Assembly (NCBI GenBank): GCA_022376925.1 | Contig: JAIOJX010000002.1 | Location: 136,313,831 to 136,377,830, forward strand | Reading direction: 5' to 3' | Source of the DNA: Tragulus kanchil | Taxonomy: Eukaryota > Chordata > Mammalia > Artiodactyla > Tragulidae | DNA: 64,000 nt | Shown: in pieces, positions 32,191 through 43,739 of the stretch | How positions within the stretch are numbered: the first letter of the stretch is position 1 | Layout: each line of letters starts with the position of its first letter | The notes under the pieces: model-generated | What the model saw: only the letters and a program-made list of their open reading frames with translations | Told to the model about the DNA's origin: nothing | The model's database searches: none | Program-made: the position numbers and the translations under genes

Positions 32191-33124
32191 ATATGACAGA
32201 TAAAGTATTCCTTCTGTATCTGCATTCCATACTTACGTTACCATCTGAGCTCCACCTTCTGCCAGATCCACAGTGGCATTAGATTCTCATAGGAGTCAGA
32301 ACCCTACTGCGCTTGCATCATCTTAAAACTATCCTGACCCTGGTCCATGGAAAAATTGTCTTCTATGAAACTGGTTCCTGGTTCCCAAAAGGTTGGGGAT
32401 CACTGATGTACGTGGGCTTCCCTGGTGAAGAATTTGCCTACAATGTGGGAGACCTGGGTTCCATCTCTGGACTGAGAAGAACTCTTGGAGGAGGGCATGG
32501 CAACCTACTCCACTATTCTTGCCTGGAGAAGGCTCATAGACAGAGGAACCTGGCAGACTACAGTCCATGGGATTGCAAAGTGTTGGATGGGACTGAGCAA
32601 CTAAGCACAGTACAGATGTACACGACTTCCCCCAAGCCCCAAAGCCAACAGCTGCCCTTTCTCTCCCCACTGACTGGGCATAGCTCCTCTCCTCACTGTT
32701 CCCTTTGGAAACAGTGGTTTTGAGATCAGAGGTACCAGCTACATCCTGAGCAACAGTGGGTCTTATTCCCACTCCTTTTCCTTTGTTACTTATTGGTAAA
32801 GATTTTTTTTCTCAATCTGTGTAGAAGATTGAGGACAACACTCTCCAAGGACAGTTCAGTCTCTGACTTTGAGCTGAGCAGGAGCTTGATGGTTAAGCCC
32901 CTGGGCTGTTTGTAGGGACCGTTGAGGTCCAAGGCATTGCTTTGCACCTTCCTGGATGTGCATCTTTGGGCAGTGATGTCATTCCTCCAAGTCCAGGCCC
33001 CTTCACCTGCAAGAGAAGAATGGAAATGATAATAGTTAACTCTTAAGGTGTTAGTACATGTTAAGAAAAATAAATGTTGGGAGAAAAATATTTAAAACAT
33101 TAAAAACTTGGGTAGAGGGTGAAT

Positions 33125-33340
33125 ACTAAGTTTGCTTCAATTATGTCTGATTTTTTGTGACCCTATGGACCGTAGCCTGCTAGGCTGCTCTGTCCATGGG
33201 GGTCTCCAGGCAAGAATACTGGAGTGGGTTGCTGTGCCCTCCTCTAGGGAATCTTCCCAACCCAGGGATTGAACCTGTGTCTCCTAACATCTTCTGCATT
33301 GGCAGGCGGGTTCTTTACCACTTGTGCCACCTGGGAAGCC
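33125..33340 (-). mobile_element. Second copy of the 31973-32190 Bov-tA
   Basis: Repeated by D11 with identical flanks. The copies differ by two bases near the right end. Confidence 0.9.
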
Positions 33341-33913
33341 ATATATGACAGATAAAGTATTAATATTCCTAATATGGAAAGATCTCCCATAAACTAAGAA
33401 AAAACAGATAAATGATGTAATGGAAAATTCAATAACAACTAAAATTAGACCTCTTACCAAACAGGGCCTCTGAATGGCCAGTGGGCATCCAAAAGGAGGC
33501 TCAGGGAAGTGTAAATTAAAGCTAACATGGAATACTATTTTTTTATCCTTTCAATTGGGGAAAAGAGCTAAAAAGAGAAATTGTCTCCAGCTGACAAAAC
33601 TGTGAGAAGAGAAATCCTTTCATATATCTCTGGTGGGAATAGGAGATGTGACAACAAGTAATACTAGAAAAAATTAAATATCTGTTAAAAATAAACTACA
33701 CACTCTTTTTACCTAGCAACCCTACATTTGAGAATCATATTATTTAAAGAAAAGCACCTCTATATTAAAATAGACATTCAAGGATGTTTATTCCCAATCT
33801 TTCGGGAAAAATGCAAATCTAGCCTGGACATTCCTCAACAGAAGACTGACTGAATAAATTGTTCTGTAGCCACTATGGAATATATTGCAGTCATTAAAAA
33901 AGAATAGGCATAG

Positions 33914-34079
33914 GGAATTCCCTGATGGTTCAGTGGTTTCACATCGGATTCTATGCTTTCAATCCACTCCATGGGACAGGATTCAATCCCTGTTCAGGGA
34001 ACTAAGATCCTGCAAGATTTACAGCACAACAACAACAACAACAACAACAAAAGGAAAGAAAAGAAAGAAAGAAGGAGGA
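33914..34079 (+). mobile_element. CHR-1-like SINE nested in L1M, with (AAC)n tail
   Basis: 'gggaattccctgatggttca' head, 'cagggaactaagatcctgca', then an (AAC)8-like tract and A/G-rich tail. Confidence 0.82.
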
Positions 34080-34139
34080 TAAACTGTGGTGTTTCCATAC
34101 AATGGGATGCCATTTAGGGATGAAAAGAAGTGAACTATT

Positions 34140-34225
34140 GATACATACAACAACTTAGATAAATCTCAAAGGCATTAATGCTGATACATGCAACAACTTA
34201 CATAAATCTCAAAGGCATTAATGCT
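34140..34225. repeat. 43-bp tandem duplication inside L1M
   Basis: Two head-to-tail copies of a unit starting 'gatacat' (34140-34182, 34183-34225) differing at two positions ('ttagat' against 'ttacat', and an a/g). Old enough to have diverged, unlike the 1.1-kb duplications. Confidence 0.88.
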
Positions 34226-34572
34226 GAGTAAAAGGAGCCAAACTTGAAAGGTTACATGCAATTTGATTTATATAATCTCGAAATGACACAGCCGTAATGC
34301 TGGGAAACAGGTAAGTGGTTGCCAGAGATTACGCATAGGGGGAGGATGTGACTACAAGAGAACAAGGAGACATTTTCAGGTGATAGAAATGTTGTCTCTT
34401 GGTGTGGCAGTGGTTATATGAATGCAGAAACATGCTAAAGTTCATAAAACTGTATACTTCTAAAAAAGATTTTATTGTGTAGTAATTTATAAAAAAAACA
34501 AAAACAAATTTAACAGCAACAGAAATGAATTTTATCTAGACTTATTGACCTGCAAGGGTCTCCATGACATGT

Positions 34573-34776
34573 TGGTGATTTAGTCGCCAAGTTGCGTCTG
34601 ACTCTTGTGACCCCACAGACTGTAGCCTGCCAGACTCCTCTGTGAAATTTTCTAAGCAAGAATACTGGAGTAGGTTGCCATTCCCTTCTCCAGGGGATCT
34701 TCCTAACTCAGGAATCAAACCTGGGTCTCCTGCATTTCAGGCAGATTCTTTACCATATGAGCCACCAAGGAAGCCA
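34573..34776 (-). mobile_element. Bov-tA SINE
   Basis: Antisense: 'gcgtctgactcttgtgaccc', 'gcaagaatactggagtaggt', end 'gagccaccaaggaagcc'. Followed by a (CATC)n tract at about 34781-34812. Confidence 0.9.
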
Positions 34777-34812
34777 CCTACATCTCTCCATCCATCCATC
34801 CATCCATCATCC

Positions 34813-35619
34813 ACTCACTGTTTGCTAAATGTCTGCTGTGTTTTCTTTTTTCTTTCTTTTTAGTTCTATTTAAGTTTAAATAGAAGTTGCTTGCTTAAGC
34901 ACAATGGGGAATTTTACACCGTGCAAGTCCTTATTTATGCAAAGATCATTCCAGCAGAAACCTATGAACCATTAGCAGGTAGCCCACACTCTTCTGGAAG
35001 TGAAGCAACTGAAACTTTCCTGTGGGATTTGAGCCATTTCCCAGATTCCACTTTCATTGAAATCTAATCTATGCCTGAATAAATTCAGTCTTTTAAATCA
35101 AACCTCAACCAATGCTAAAAGCAACAACAATAGTATCTATTATATTTTTAGTGCAAACTTAAACACTTTCAGTGGGATAATTAAGCCTTAGTTCTATTCT
35201 GCAAGAGAACCCCATGAAATAAAAGTTATAGTCGACTTTTGAACAACGTAGATTTGAACTGCCCCACTAGATCCTCAAATTAAAATTTCTTATACTCCAT
35301 TTCTCCTCCAAATCTTAATAAAATCAAAGTAACATCCATTTTTGGTGTGCGTTTGTCTCTAAAGTCTACATGAAAGGAGACCCTAACTAAGACAGTTGTC
35401 TCAGCTTTTCTTTCTGAGACTCAATCTTATGGACTACTCCTGTTGCAATGTGTAGCCATGACAACTCTACTGAGAGGAAACTGGTATCCATTCAGACTTC
35501 CAGTTCTATGAAGTGGGCATCTGGGAATCTCAGGTTTTGGTCCCTTGCCTTAGGAGCACCCAGGGCATTGTCTCACAATTCTGCAATGTGATAGATTACA
35601 GAGATGTCCATGATTCAAT
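34813..35619. other. Mostly unique DNA
   Basis: A 40-base segment near 35228 ('cgacttttgaacaacgtaga') resembles an edge of an old pogo/Tigger-type DNA transposon, too short to call. No gene. Confidence 0.45.
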
Positions 35620-35830
35620 GGAAGAATAGAATTTGGGAGTAAAACTGCTTGGGTTCAAATTCCTACTCTGCCACTCACTATGTGCCCCTGGGCAAGTTTG
35701 ATACCATCTGTAGGAGCCCCAGTTTTCTCCACTCTAAACCAAATATGAAGTAGATGTGTTAACTGATGCCAAGTACTTGAAACATTGCCTATTTACTGTA
35801 TGCTTCTCACCAGTATTATTATTATGGCTG
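35620..35830 (+). mobile_element. MIR SINE (ancient)
   Basis: 'gcttgggttcaaattcctac', 'ctctgccactcactatgtgc' and 'cctgggcaagtttgatacca' follow the MIR pattern. Confidence 0.83.
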
Positions 35831-35845
35831 TTTTGATAATTATGA

Positions 35846-35963
35846 CATTGTTCCATCACTAAGTTGTGCCCAACTCTTTTGCAACTCCACAGACTATAAG
35901 TAGCCAGGCTCCCCAGTCCATGGGATTTTCCAGGCAAGAATACTGGAGTAGGTTGCCATTTCT
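35846..35963 (-). mobile_element. Bov-tA SINE fragment (tail half)
   Basis: Antisense 'aagttgtgcccaactctttt' to 'aatactggagtaggttgcca'. Copy at 36919-37036, where it starts copy B of D12. Confidence 0.87.
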
Positions 35964-36864
35964 TGGATTGTATTAATTATACAAGTCTATTGTGTTGTTT
36001 TAAATGTCAAAAGACACTGAACAATTTGTCTAAGATAATCACATTTATGTTACAACTATGTGTGTGTAGGGATATATGTCTATATATGTTTGTATGTATA
36101 TGCACATTTGAAAAAGCATGGAGAAAATCCTGGAAGACCATACTTCAGATTGTTACTGGTCATATTATCTTGGAGGAGTGGCTTTGGAAAATAATTAAAA
36201 AGGGAACTTTCACTTATTAGTTTATATTCTTTTATTATGCAATTGACCATGCTATTTGTTTTTGTACTGTAGAAATAAAAATAAACCAAAAGAGCCAAGA
36301 CACTTTAAAATGGAGATAAGACCAAGGAGAGAATCTCTTTCCATCTCTTATGATTGAAAACTTAACTATTTTTCAGTCACTGGTTGTACGAGATTCACAA
36401 AGGCAGCCATAAAATGTCTATATATTTTTCTCTACTATTAAAGCAATTTCTAAGTTTGTTGATCCTAATGTGAGGGTGAGATTTGTCAGATATAGATCCA
36501 TGAGGTCAGTCCAATAAATCACTTCACCAGCTGCTGCATTAGAAAGTCTGGAATGCAGCTCTCAGTGTGTCTAGGTCTCCCCAGACACCATTGGTCCTCA
36601 TCCCCATTGCCTACAATCCTTGATGGGCTGAGCTGGCAGAATCTGAAGCTGGACACTTCTTTCTCTATGCTTCTCTCTTCTGCTTTGGAGCTGTTCCTTC
36701 TCAGCTTCCATAAGGTGCCCAGAGATAAGTTACTGCAGTTGACAACACAGAGGTTTGGTTTGGTCCTGCTTGCAAAACAGCAAAGCATATCATTTACTAA
36801 GCAAAATGATGCAGAAGGCTAGATCGAGTAGCTACAGTGGTGGTGGGCAGATCCTAAGGCAAGA
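35964..36864. other. Unique DNA, copied two to three times
   Basis: No gene recognised. Frames of 85-89 codons occur on both strands without recognisable domains. The right third is present three times (36508, 37581, 38710 onward) because D12 and D13 overlap. Confidence 0.5.
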
Positions 36865-37940
36865 CTATGTCCAGATAAAATTATTTATGGCTTGTTTTTG
36901 TTTTAATTTTTTGGGAAACATTGTTCCATCACTAAGTTGTGCCCAACTCTTTTGCAACTCCACAGACTATAAGTAGCCAGGCTCCCCAGTCCATGGGATT
37001 TTCCAGGCAAGAATACTGGAGTAGGTTGCCATTTCTTGGATTGTATTAATTATACAAGTCTATTGTGTTGTTTTAAATGTCAAAAGACACTGAACAATTT
37101 GTCTAAGATAATCACATTTATGTTACAACTATGTGTGTGTAGGGATATATGTCTATATATGTTTGTATGTATATGCACATTTGAAAAAGCATGGAGAAAA
37201 TCCTGGAAGACCATACTTCAGATTGTTACTGGTCATATTATCTTGGAGGAGTGGCTTTGGAAAATAATTAAAAAGGGAACTTTCACTTATTAGTTTATAT
37301 TCTTTTATTATGCAATTGACCATGCTATTTGTTTTTGTACTGTAGAAATAAAAATAAACCAAAAGAGCCAAGACACTTTAAAATGGAGATAAGACCAAGG
37401 AGAGAATCTCTTTCCATCTCTTATGATTGAAAACTTAACTATTTTTCAGTCACTGGTTGTACGAGATTCACAAAGGCAGCCATAAAATGTCTATATATTT
37501 TTCTCTACTATTAAAGCAATTTCTAAGTTTGTTGATCCTAATGTGAGGGTGAGATTTGTCAGATATAGATCCATGAGGTCAGTCCAATAAATCACTTCAC
37601 CAGCTGCTGCATTAGAAAGTCTGGAATGCAGCTCTCAGTGTGTCTAGGTCTCCCCAGACACCATTGGTCCTCATCCCCATTGCCTACAATCCTTGATGGG
37701 CTGAGCTGGCAGAATCTGAAGCTGGACACTTCTTTCTCTATGCTTCTCTCTTCTGCTTTGGAGCTGTTCCTTCTCAGCTTCCATAAGGTGCCCAGAGATA
37801 AGTTACTGCAGTTGACAACACAGAGGTTTGGTTTGGTCCTGCTTGCAAAACAGCAAAGCATATCATTTACTAAGCAAAATGATGCAGAAGGCTAGATCGA
37901 GTAGCTACAGTGGTGGTGGGCAGATCCTAAGGCAAGACCT

Positions 37941-38244
37941 ATAAGTAACAAACTGCTTTCTCCATTCCATTAGAATGGGGTCACTTTAGAAACAGTTTCC
38001 CATTATCTAGACACATCAAGACAAAATTGGACTATTACAAAAAATACAAAATACAAAAAAACCCAAAAAGTTCAAAAAACTGTACTATTACAAAAATACA
38101 AAGAAAATTGTATTATTACAACAAAGCAGGAAGACCACTGCAGTGGTAAGAATTTTCAGGTCTAATCTTCAGGGATGCTCTTCCAGGTCCCAAAGTAGTT
38201 GAGAAATGGGAAAAGATATTAGAGGTTTGATTGCTGGAGGGTTC
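37941..38244. other. A-rich unique stretch
   Basis: Contains repeated 'attacaaaaatacaa'-like text (38030-38120), low complexity. Copy at 39070-39373. Confidence 0.55.
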
Positions 38245-38440
38245 GTCTGCAAACAATATGACTTTAGAACAAGACAGTCTCAGGTCCAGTCAGAGCTCCA
38301 GCATCAGCTGTATGACCACAGGCATGTGGCTGAAGCTCTCGGAAGTTCAGTTTTGTCACCTAGATAATGGAGGTCACAGTACTGCTTTAGGTTGGATCCT
38401 TGGTAGCAAATGCTGAGGTGGACAGTTGCAGGCAGTCTCA
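38245..38440 (+). mobile_element. MIR-like SINE
   Basis: 'agctgtatgaccacaggcat' and 'gttcagttttgtcacctaga' resemble MIR. Copies at about 39374-39569 and, in part, 40496-40655. Confidence 0.65.
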
Positions 38441-39869
38441 CTGGGAAGGTACATGTGTAAGAAAGTGGACAGAGGGGTAAGTTGACCTGACATATGGTTG
38501 CAGCTGATGCCTCTGAAACTCAAGCAAGAACTTAAGCTCAGACAGCCTTTCAGAGTCCCAAACTAAGAGAGAGGTACTGAGCCTTTGAACCCTTGAACCA
38601 AGGGATCATCAACCAAATGTTGTCCCCTGGGATGGTGTATAACCTTGGGGATGTAGTGTAACTGACTTTTGATACTAATTAGGTAGCCTCATCCCCAATT
38701 GCCTAGGTCAGTCCAATAAATCACTTCACCAGCTGCTGCATTAGAAAGTCTGGAATGCAGCTCTCAGTGTGTCTAGGTCTCCCCAGACACCATTGGTCCT
38801 CATCCCCATTGCCTACAATCCTTGATGGGCTGAGCTGGCAGAATCTGAAGCTGGACACTTCTTTCTCTATGCTTCTCTCTTCTGCTTTGGAGCTGTTCCT
38901 TCTCAGCTTCCATAAGGTGCCCAGAGATAAGTTACTGCAGTTGACAACACAGAGGTTTGGTTTGGTCCTGCTTGCAAAACAGCAAAGCATATCATTTACT
39001 AAGCAAAATGATGCAGAAGGCTAGATCGAGTAGCTACAGTGGTGGTGGGCAGATCCTAAGGCAAGACCTATAAGTAACAAACTGCTTTCTCCATTCCATT
39101 AGAATGGGGTCACTTTAGAAACAGTTTCCCATTATCTAGACACATCAAGACAAAATTGGACTATTACAAAAAATACAAAATACAAAAAAACCCAAAAAGT
39201 TCAAAAAACTGTACTATTACAAAAATACAAAGAAAATTGTATTATTACAACAAAGCAGGAAGACCACTGCAGTGGTAAGAATTTTCAGGTCTAATCTTCA
39301 GGGATGCTCTTCCAGGTCCCAAAGTAGTTGAGAAATGGGAAAAGATATTAGAGGTTTGATTGCTGGAGGGTTCGTCTGCAAACAATATGACTTTAGAACA
39401 AGACAGTCTCAGGTCCAGTCAGAGCTCCAGCATCAGCTGTATGACCACAGGCATGTGGCTGAAGCTCTCGGAAGTTCAGTTTTGTCACCTAGATAATGGA
39501 GGTCACAGTACTGCTTTAGGTTGGATCCTTGGTAGCAAATGCTGAGGTGGACAGTTGCAGGCAGTCTCACTGGGAAGGTACATGTGTAAGAAAGTGGACA
39601 GAGGGGTAAGTTGACCTGACATATGGTTGCAGCTGATGCCTCTGAAACTCAAGCAAGAACTTAAGCTCAGACAGCCTTTCAGAGTCCCAAACTAAGAGAG
39701 AGGTACTGAGCCTTTGAACCCTTGAACCAAGGGATCATCAACCAAATGTTGTCCCCTGGGATGGTGTATAACCTTGGGGGATGTAGTTCCCGATAACTGA
39801 GTGCAGTTTCTAGTAAGAGGTACAGCTGTGAGCCTCCAGCAGCCTATATTTCCAGCTGGACTGCACAGG

Positions 39870-40478
39870 ATTTTATTTCTTTACTTACTTGGCTGTACCA
39901 CGTCTTAGTTGCGGACCAGAGAATCTTTGATCTTCACCGTGGCCTGTGGGATTTTTTTATGATGAAAATTCATTTATTTATTTATTTTAAAATTGGAATA
40001 AAGAGCCGATTCATTGGAAGACACCCTGGTGCTGGGAAAGACTGAAGGCAAAAGGACAAAGAGGTGGCAGAAGATGAGATGGTTGGCATCAACCAGCTCA
40101 ATAGACACGAATTTGAGCAAACTCCGTGTGACAGTGATGGACAGGGAAGCCTGGCATGCTGCTGTGCATGGGGTGGCAAAGAGTCAGACATTACTTAGCG
40201 ACTGAAAAACAACAGCAATGTAATTGCTTTATAATATTATGTTAGTTTCTGCTCTATCACAATGTGCATCTTCTATATATATAGGTATATCCCCTCCCTC
40301 TTGAGCCTCCCTCCTACCATATCCCCATCCCACTACTCTAGGTCATCACACAACACTGAGCTGAGCTCCCTGTGCTAAACAGCAACTTTCCACTAGCTAT
40401 TTTACACATGGTGGGAGTTTAGCTGCAGCATGGAGGATCTTTATAGCTACTCTTAGTTGCAACATGTGGGATTTAGTT
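39870..40478. mobile_element. Nested stack: CHR SINE / L1 tail / BovB 3' end (copy A)
   Basis: Antisense CHR-1-like text (39870-39957), antisense L1 tail split into 39975-40000 and 40219-40410, and between the L1 halves a sense BovB 3' end (40001-40218: 'cattggaagacaccctggtg', 'gtgatggacagggaagcctg', 'gagtcagacattacttagcg'). L1 text reads across when the BovB fragment is removed. Copy B is at 40955-41655. Confidence 0.75.
40001..40218 (+). mobile_element. BovB (RTE) LINE 3' end, heavily truncated
   Basis: About 218 bp with the BovB tail pattern. The 63-codon frame inside reads the degenerate BovB C-terminus (MDREAWHAAVHGVAKSQT). Copy at 41086-41303. Confidence 0.88.
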
Positions 40479-40954
40479 CTCAAAATGCAAAAATCCAGTC
40501 CAGTCAGAGCTCCAGCATCAGCTGTATGACCACAGGCATGTGGCTGAAGCTCTCGGAAGTTCAGTTTTGTCACCTAGATAATGGAGGTCACAGTACTGCT
40601 TTAGGTTGGATCCTTGGTAGCAAATGCTGAGGTGGACAGTTGCAGGCAGTCTCACTGGGAAGGTACATGTGTAAGAAAGTGGACAGAGGGGTAAGTTGAC
40701 CTGACATATGGTTGCAGCTGATGCCTCTGAAACTCAAGCAAGAACTTAAGCTCAGACAGCCTTTCAGAGTCCCAAACTAAGAGAGAGGTACTGAGCCTTT
40801 GAACCCTTGAACCAAGGGATCATCAACCAAATGTTGTCCCCTGGGATGGTGTATAACCTTGGGGGATGTAGTTCCCGATAACTGAGTGCAGTTTCTAGTA
40901 AGAGGTACAGCTGTGAGCCTCCAGCAGCCTATATTTCCAGCTGGACTGCACAGG

Positions 40955-41655
40955 ATTTTATTTCTTTACTTACTTGGCTGTACCACGTCTTAGTTGCGGA
41001 CCAGAGAATCTTTGATCTTCACCGTGGCCTGTGGGATTTTTTTATGATGAAAATTCATTTATTTATTTATTTTAAAATTGGAATAAAGAGCCGATTCATT
41101 GGAAGACACCCTGGTGCTGGGAAAGACTGAAGGCAAAAGGACAAAGAGGTGGCAGAAGATGAGATGGTTGGCATCAACCAGCTCAATAGACACGAATTTG
41201 AGCAAACTCCGTGTGACAGTGATGGACAGGGAAGCCTGGCATGCTGCTGTGCATGGGGTGGCAAAGAGTCAGACATTACTTAGCGACTGAAAAACAACAG
41301 CAATGTAATTGCTTTATAATATTATGTTAGTTTCTGCTCTATCACAATGTGCATCTTCTATATATATAGGTATATCCCCTCCCTCTTGAGCCTCCCTCCT
41401 ACCATATCCCCATCCCACTACTCTAGGTCATCACACAACACTGAGCTGAGCTCCCTGTGCTAAACAGCAACTTTCCACTAGCTATTTTACACATGGTGGG
41501 AGTTTAGCTGCAGCATGGAGGATCTTTTTTAGTTGCAGCATGAGGACTCTTAGTTGCAACATGTGGGATTTAGTTCTCTGACCAGGGCTTGAACCTGGGG
41601 ACCTCCGCATTGGAAGTGCAGAGTCTTAGTCACTGGACCACCAGAGAAGTCCTTG
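40955..41655. mobile_element. Nested stack, copy B (complete to the SINE head)
   Basis: Repeats 39870-40478 and continues through the rest of the antisense CHR SINE ('ctgaccagggcttgaacctg', 'ggaccaccagagaagtcc', ending about 41653). The order of insertion appears to be CHR SINE first, then L1 tail, then BovB fragment. Confidence 0.75.
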
Positions 41656-42644
41656 CATTGGCTTGGAAGAGGAGATCTTGGTTGTGCGCCCCCAGGATCT
41701 ACTATGAATACACACTCTAGGTCTGTAGGCAATCATAAAAGTACTTAGCAAAGTGCCAACCACACCAGAAGGTATCTATGAATATTGACCCTTTTCTTTT
41801 GCTTCTCTCTTGAGAAATATTTGTCAATGACTTTGAGAGAGTGTGATGGTTTTCCTTATCCATCCTGCACTGAACCTCTCCAGTCCCCAAAGTCTCAGCA
41901 CCCACCAGAAACATCTGTCTCCGGCAGTAGAAAACAAACACTCACAAAGCCTTAATATCCAACTGGCTTCATCTGTCACTCCAAGACCTATCATAACCCC
42001 TGGACAGATAATAGGAGAGGGTTTGCTCTTATCAGTATGTACTGCTATTTTTTAAATCATATTTTTTCTAGTTGGAGGTTTTGGAGACCTCCCGCCCCTC
42101 ATCCGCCTTCTTTTCTTGGCAATATATTTAATGAAGTACTGCCCAGATGTTGAGGCTGAGTAAACAGAGATAATTTTAGCAAAAGACTAAGCTTATTCAT
42201 TAGACATTAGTGTTTTAATTGGCTTCGGGGGCAAGCGACTTTGAACTCAAAGTTTCAGGGAGATGTCCTTCTCAGACCAAATGTGCTCTGGAAGATCTTC
42301 CATTCTGGGATTTTATTCTATCATCTTATAATACTAGGTGGCATCCAGAACAGTGTAGGGACAGGATTGGAAGAAAGACACCCATGGTTATTATAATTTT
42401 AGGTAAATGGGATCATCTGGATGAGCGATAAAAAGACTTTGGGGGTATCCATCATGAAAGATAAATGCCCAGGTCTTTGAGTGAGTGAGCAGGGTAGCTG
42501 AAGCAGAACTGACAGAAGAATCAAAGTTTTTAATTGGAGGAATTCATGTAGTGATTAAGATTCTGCTGATTGAAAAGCAATTAAAACCAACTCAAGATAA
42601 CTTCAGGAAGAAAATTCATCTTTAAAAATACAGTAGTGTTGGAC
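41656..42644. other. Unique DNA, possible MIR tail at left
   Basis: About 41735-41790 ('tacttagcaaagtgccaac') may be a MIR end. The rest, especially 42080-42440, is repeat-free with balanced composition and no coding frame above 74 codons. Confidence 0.45.
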
Positions 42645-43215
42645 ACCCCTGGTTGTCTCATGTTTAAGAATCCATCTGCCAGTGCTGGGGGTCATCAGTT
42701 CAACTCCTGATCAGGAAAGATTACACCTGCCACAGGGCCACTAAGCCTGTGCCTGCACTACAGCTACTGAGCCCAAGCTCTGAAGCTTGCGAGCTACAAC
42801 TATTGAGCCCTTCCACTGCCAATATTGAAGCCCATAGGCTCTAGAGCCAGTGTCCCACAACAAAAGAAGCCACAGCAATGAGATACTTGGGCACTGCAAG
42901 TGCTGTGCATTGCTTGTGCACAGCAATGAAGACCCAGCATGTGGATGCATGCTAAATCGCTTCAGTTGTGTCCAACTCCGTGACCCCATGGACTGTAGCC
43001 TGCCAGGCTCCCCTGTCCATGGGATTCTCCAGGCAAGAATATGGGAGTGGGTTGCCATACCCGCCTCCAGGGGATAGTCCCAACCCAGGGGTCAAACCCA
43101 TGTCCCTTATGTTTCCTGCATTAACAGGTGGGTTCTTTACAATTCGCGCCACCTAGGAAGCCTGAAGACCAAGTGCAGCCAACAATAAATAAATAAATAA
43201 ATAATAAAAAACACA
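42645..43215 (+). mobile_element. CHR-type long SINE interrupted by Bov-tA
   Basis: Sense CHR body ('ccactaagcctgtgcctgca', 'cagctactgagcccaagctc') to 'gcacagcaatgaagaccca' (about 42938), resuming after the nested element with 'gaagaccaagtgcagcc' and an (AATA)n tail at about 43165-43215. Confidence 0.87.
42940..43163 (-). mobile_element. Bov-tA SINE nested in the CHR SINE, with TSD
   Basis: Antisense Bov-tA: 'gttgtgtccaactccgtgac', 'gactgtagcctgccaggctc', end 'gccacctaggaagcc'. 'tgaagacc(c)a' on both sides is duplicated CHR text, so Bov-tA arrived second. Confidence 0.87.
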
Positions 43216-43732
43216 GCAGTGTTTTATAAAACCCAAGAGCATGGGTGCAACTGGTCTCAGAAGTAGACTAAAAGTCAGGAAATTCAGCCTAATTTTCCCT
43301 CATGTACTCACTCCTGTTTCTCTTTCCACATATGCGTCTATGGTGGACTTGAAAATCTGTCCTCCAGTTCTTTGACAAAAGGTGGAGTTTAGTTCCCCAC
43401 CCCTGTGTGTGAGCTGGACTTAAGTGGCTTGCTTTGAATGAATAGAATGTGACAGTATGATAGTTTTCTGAGTCTAGGATCAAAGAGGGATTTGTTGCTT
43501 CTTTGCTGTCTCTTCTGGATCGCTTGTTGTGGGGAGGTCATGTCAATAGCCCTGTGGAGAGGTCCAGACGGTGAGTAGTTGCCAACATCCATGTGAGTGA
43601 GTCCTCTCTTGAGCTCCAGTCCAACCTTCAGATACTGCTATTTCAACTGACAATTTGTCCACAACTTCAGGAGATACGCTGAGCCTTGAACCATACAACT
43701 AAGCCCCTTCTGAATTCTTGATCCTCAAACTG
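43216..43732. other. Unique DNA, no gene
   Basis: No recognised feature. Confidence 0.5.
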
Positions 43733-43739
43733 CAAAATA

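Larger units (their letters stand above)
31047..33351. repeat. Direct tandem duplication D11, period about 1,151-1,162 bp
   Basis: The unit begins in the MER1 element ('cttctgtatctgca', 31047) and restarts at about 32211. The first ~25 bases of copy B are shortened ('ctgcattccatacttacg' against a longer stretch in copy A), then the copies agree. Small differences include 'ccactta-gtgcc' against 'ccacttgtgcc' near the 3' end. Confidence 0.92.
33365..34500 (+). mobile_element. Old L1 (L1M-type) 3' region
   Basis: Degenerate ORF2 end ('tctctggtgggaataggag', 'agccactatggaatatattg') followed by old L1 3' text ('ggtaagtggttgccagagat', 'aaaactgtatacttctaaa'). Many stops; no coding capacity. Interrupted by a short CHR SINE at 33914-34079 and holding a local 43-bp tandem duplication. 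Confidence 0.78.
35846..37940. repeat. Direct tandem duplication D12, period 1,073 bp, 50-bp filler
   Basis: 'ttgttccatcactaagttgt' recurs at 35846 and 36919. Copy A ends at 'ctaaggcaagac' (about 36866), then about 50 bases without a counterpart in copy B ('tatgtccagataaaatta..'), then copy B. The true continuation after 'ggcaagacc' is 'tataagtaacaaactg' (37940 onward). Confidence 0.92.
37578..39784. repeat. Direct tandem duplication D13, period 1,129 bp, 51-bp filler
   Basis: 'ggtcagtccaataaatcac' recurs at 37578 and 38707. Copy A ends at 'cttggggatgtagt' (about 38656), followed by about 50 unmatched bases ('gtaactgacttttgatac..'), then copy B, which reads on as 'cttgggggatgtagttccc'. Confidence 0.92.
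39411..41578. repeat. Direct tandem duplication D14, period 1,085 bp
   Basis: 'ccagtcagagctccagcatc' recurs at 39414 and 40499. Near its end copy A is scrambled: 'ggatctttatagctactctt' where copy B has the longer 'ggatcttttttagttgca..', so 15-20 bases of SINE text are lost, then about 18 unmatched bases precede copy B. Confidence 0.92.

Noticed and set aside
35226..35268. Tigger/pogo-type transposon edge
   Set aside because: Only about 40 bases of resemblance; kept as a note within the unique stretch, not called.
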